A stretch of 45,213 nucleotides of DNA from contig PBVO01000134.1 in assembly GCA_002729015.1 (NCBI GenBank), positions 20,621-65,833 of the forward strand, in the 5' to 3' direction. Numbering within the stretch: the stretch's first letter is position 1; each line of letters opens with the position of its first letter. Source of the DNA: Candidatus Poribacteria bacterium (lineage in GTDB: Bacteria; Poribacteria; WGA-4E; UBA9662). Below are positions 43,043-45,213 of this stretch, piece by piece. The translations under genes and the position numbers were made by a program. The notes under the pieces were generated by a model. That model saw only the letters and a list, made by a program, of their open reading frames with translations, ran no database searches and was not told the origin of the DNA.

Positions 43043-45087
43043 AAAAAACACAGATATTACCTCATACATCGCACCCAGAACTTGAAGAACAAGCTCTGGC
43101 CTTACGTAAAAATGGTCGCTTGACAGAAGCCACCAATCTATGTCAGGAAATAATCGACAACAATCCTGCCAATTTTAAGGCCCTGCATTTATTAGGCACA
43201 ATAGCAATTGAAACTCAGCAATATGAACAAGGAGTCGAATTTCTAATGCAAGCATTAGAAATTTTTCCCTTGTATGTGGAGGCCTATATTAATCTTGGAG
43301 TAGCTTTGGAAAAATTAGAATTGTTTGAAGACGCGCAGTTTTGCTTCCAAAAATCCATTGAGATCGAGCCTCTGCAATTTTCCGGCTACCATAACTTAGC
43401 ATCTTTTTATAAAAAACAGGATAGATGGGCTGATGTTGTGTCTATTCTTGAAGACGGAATTGAAGCTGGAGAAAAATATCGACTCGAATTGAATACAGAT
43501 GATAATACCCTGGAACGATCTTTCACTGATCTGTACTTCCGCTTAGGATTAATCCAAAAAGAACAAAACCAAATCGAATCTGCTATTCGTAACTTTGAAA
43601 CAGTTCTCCTTTTGGATCCAATTCAAGAGGAGGCTCATTTCCGCCTAGCGGAGCTATTATTTGAACGCTTAAAGAACGAGTACCCACAACAGCTTGAGGC
43701 AACAGCTCTGATTAACCGCCAACTGCAAGATAAAGTTACTTCCAACCTTGATCTGGATGACACCAATCGCATTATCCAACTCTACCAAGAGGGGCTGAGA
43801 GTTAACCCGAAAGACCATAGAGCTCATCATAATTTGGGGTTTGTACAGATGTTATCAGGTCAACATCAAGCTGCCGAAAAGTCATTTAAAAAGGCAATTG
43901 ATCTCGATTCCAACCATTCCCCTTCTTACTCTAAATTGGGAGATATTTTTAGTGATCGCAATGATATAGAACAGGCAATCCACTACTACCAAGAAGGCTT
44001 AAGGGTTCAACCTAATGACTTCATTACCCGAGCCAATCTGGGGATTGCTCTAATGCACAAGGGTGAAATAGAAGCAGCCATTAGTGAATTGAGAATCGCT
44101 ATTGCCCTCAACCCTGATTCGGCAGAAGTCCACTTCAACTTGAGTTCCTTATTACTTTTATTGGGTAAATACGAAGAGGGTTGGTCTGAGTATGAATATC
44201 GACTAGATATGAATTTCTTAAGTCGTAACCAAGTCCGATCACGTCAATTTACAAAAACAAAATGGGCCGGTCAGGATCTAGAAGGGAGTACGATCTTAGT
44301 CTATGATGAACAAGGTTTTGGGGACTCGATTCAGTTTATTCGTTTTTTGCACCTCATTGAAGCAAGAGGTGGGAAAGTAATCCTAGAAACCTCACCTCTA
44401 CTTTATGATCTGTTTCAACAGTTTAATCAGCTGACTATCGTCGAACAAATCATTAGTAAAGACGACCCTGATACTGATTTGGATAGTCTTAACTATGAAT
44501 ATTACGCTTCATTAATCAGCCTGCCTTATCTGTTTGGTATAACCTTGGATAACATCCCAGCAGCTGATTCATATTTGGCGGGGCGGCCTGATAAAATAGT
44601 CAGTGGAATTAGTTCAGATTCTAAGTGCGAACATAAACGAAGAGTCGGTCTGGTCTGGGCTGGCAGTAAAACTCATAGGAATGATCATAATCGCTCCATA
44701 GACTTAAATCAACTAAAGCTACTACTGCCTAGAGAAGATTGCGAATTTTATAGCCTACAAGTAGGCAGAGAGAACAGTGAGAACGATCAGATTCTAGGAG
44801 AGTTCGGTGTCAGCGATCTTAGTTCACAGTTGACGGACTTTTCTATGACAGCCTCGGCCATTTTACAACTTGATTTAATTATTACTGTAGATACCGCTGT
44901 CGCTCATTTGGCAGGTGCGTTGGGTAAACGAGTTTGGACATTGATTCCATTTATTCCTGATTGGCGTTGGCTGATGGAACGGTCGGATTCACCGTGGTAT
45001 TCGTCTATGCAACTATTTCGTCAACCGAAACGTGGTGATTGGGAAAGCGTTTTGATAGAAGTTGATCGAACTCTCGACAAGCTTTAA
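43039..45087 (+). CDS. TPR protein with C-terminal glycosyltransferase-like (GT9/heptosyltransferase-type) domain
   Basis: A 682-residue protein. Residues 10-390 contain about ten TPR units in two blocks (e.g. AYINLGVALEKLELFEDAQFCFQKSIEIEP and AHHNLGFVQMLSGQHQAAEKSFKKAIDLD). After a WSEYEYRL linker, residues about 410-680 match the domain often following TPRs: STILVYDEQGFGDSIQFIRFL, RVGLVWAGSKTHRNDHNRSIDL, and LIITVDTAVAHLAGALGKRVWTLIP, which resemble heptosyltransferase/GT9 enzymes. It may glycosylate proteins or cell-surface glycans. The start overlaps the sulfatase stop (ATGA). Confidence 0.88.
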   Translation: MKKTQILPHTSHPELEEQALALRKNGRLTEATNLCQEIIDNNPANFKALHLLGTIAIETQQYEQGVEFLMQALEIFPLYVEAYINLGVALEKLELFEDAQFCFQKSIEIEPLQFSGYHNLASFYKKQDRWADVVSILEDGIEAGEKYRLELNTDDNTLERSFTDLYFRLGLIQKEQNQIESAIRNFETVLLLDPIQEEAHFRLAELLFERLKNEYPQQLEATALINRQLQDKVTSNLDLDDTNRIIQLYQEGLRVNPKDHRAHHNLGFVQMLSGQHQAAEKSFKKAIDLDSNHSPSYSKLGDIFSDRNDIEQAIHYYQEGLRVQPNDFITRANLGIALMHKGEIEAAISELRIAIALNPDSAEVHFNLSSLLLLLGKYEEGWSEYEYRLDMNFLSRNQVRSRQFTKTKWAGQDLEGSTILVYDEQGFGDSIQFIRFLHLIEARGGKVILETSPLLYDLFQQFNQLTIVEQIISKDDPDTDLDSLNYEYYASLISLPYLFGITLDNIPAADSYLAGRPDKIVSGISSDSKCEHKRRVGLVWAGSKTHRNDHNRSIDLNQLKLLLPREDCEFYSLQVGRENSENDQILGEFGVSDLSSQLTDFSMTASAILQLDLIITVDTAVAHLAGALGKRVWTLIPFIPDWRWLMERSDSPWYSSMQLFRQPKRGDWESVLIEVDRTLDKL

Positions 45088-45101
45088 CAACAGATATAGC
45101 A

Positions 45102-45213
45102 CTAGGATAGCCAGCGTCTCAAATCGCAGGTAACAGCCCAATCGCTCAGTACAATTGTACGTAATTGATTAAGAGCCTGATAATAGCGATTTTTGAGATT
45201 GCCCCACTCATTC
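45102..45213 (-). CDS. partial reading frame running off the window end
   Basis: On the minus strand an open frame of at least 36 codons enters from the right edge and stops at 45102-45104. The visible C-terminus is basic and aromatic (NEWGNLKNRYYQALNQLR, then DWAVTCDLRRWLS). It would converge on the TPR-glycosyltransferase gene with a 14-nt gap. I do not recognise it; it could be a chance frame. Confidence 0.35.
   Translation of the reverse strand, partial: NEWGNLKNRYYQALNQLRTIVLSDWAVTCDLRRWLS

Noticed and set aside
40284..45140. 12-mer GGTAACAGCCCA repeated at 40284 and 45129
   Set aside because: Many 12-mers are expected to repeat by chance in 45 kb, and the flanks differ.
1..45213. CRISPR arrays, transposases, integrases, tRNA or rRNA genes
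   Set aside because: No regularly spaced repeats, no transposase or integrase motifs and no tRNA-like cloverleaf were seen in the gene-free parts.

Overview
The window is about 45 kb of AT-rich (roughly 40% GC by eye), gene-dense bacterial chromosome using the standard bacterial code. No rRNA, tRNA, CRISPR array, insertion sequence, phage gene or plasmid gene is visible. The gene mix suggests an uncultivated, probably marine heterotroph of the Poribacteria/Planctomycetes-like sort: a large DUF6785-type membrane protein, an FG-GAP/ASPIC protein, HEAT and TPR proteins, a ThuA protein, a sulfatase, a PorV/PorQ-like barrel and an enolase-superfamily enzyme. That assignment is inference from gene content, not from a marker gene.

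Layout. Positions 20-5516 hold a plus-strand run of an alpha/beta hydrolase, a polytopic membrane protein, an FG-GAP/ASPIC protein and a HEAT-repeat protein. Positions 5716-14526 hold a complete urea ABC importer (urtA, urtB-urtE) with an ammonium transporter inserted after urtA, followed by ureD and ureA. A good sigma-54-type promoter lies upstream of urtA. The urease cluster stops after ureA, so ureB, ureC and the other accessory genes must lie elsewhere or be absent. Positions 14562-22819 are a minus-strand block: fumC, a HAD phosphatase, pabB, a TauE/SafE permease, an enolase-superfamily enzyme, and a caspase-fold/DUF3857/transglutaminase fusion. Positions 23303-25481 hold a minus-strand lipoprotein and a TPR protein.

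Positions 25756-29730 are a sulfur-assimilation group: a siroheme sulfite/nitrite reductase fused to a helical domain and a TusA-like domain, a conserved unknown protein, and a MoeB/ThiF-type E1 enzyme. A ThuA-like protein and a SMUG1-type uracil-DNA glycosylase follow. Positions 31406-35102 hold two overlapping methyltransferases (the first predicted to be leaderless), a dodecin-like protein, a glutaredoxin-thioredoxin reductase fusion, and a short DUF5069-like gene interrupted by one in-frame TGA. Positions 35169-37567 hold the chorismate mutase-prephenate dehydratase and a REC-degenerate histidine kinase protein. The remainder holds an SDR enzyme, a rhomboid protease, an M29 aminopeptidase, a PorV-like barrel, a sulfatase and a TPR-glycosyltransferase.

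The most striking observation is the DUF5069-like gene at 34848-35102. Its TGA falls exactly where I recall the family having cysteine. The reading frame stays coherent on both sides. A small hairpin with G in the second loop position sits 14 nt after the TGA, which fits the bacterial SECIS model, so this is a candidate short selenoprotein next to a thiol-redox enzyme. Other notable points are a Cys/His-rich tail on UrtA, degenerate signalling and protease domains, a dodecin with long extensions, and predicted leaderless transcripts.
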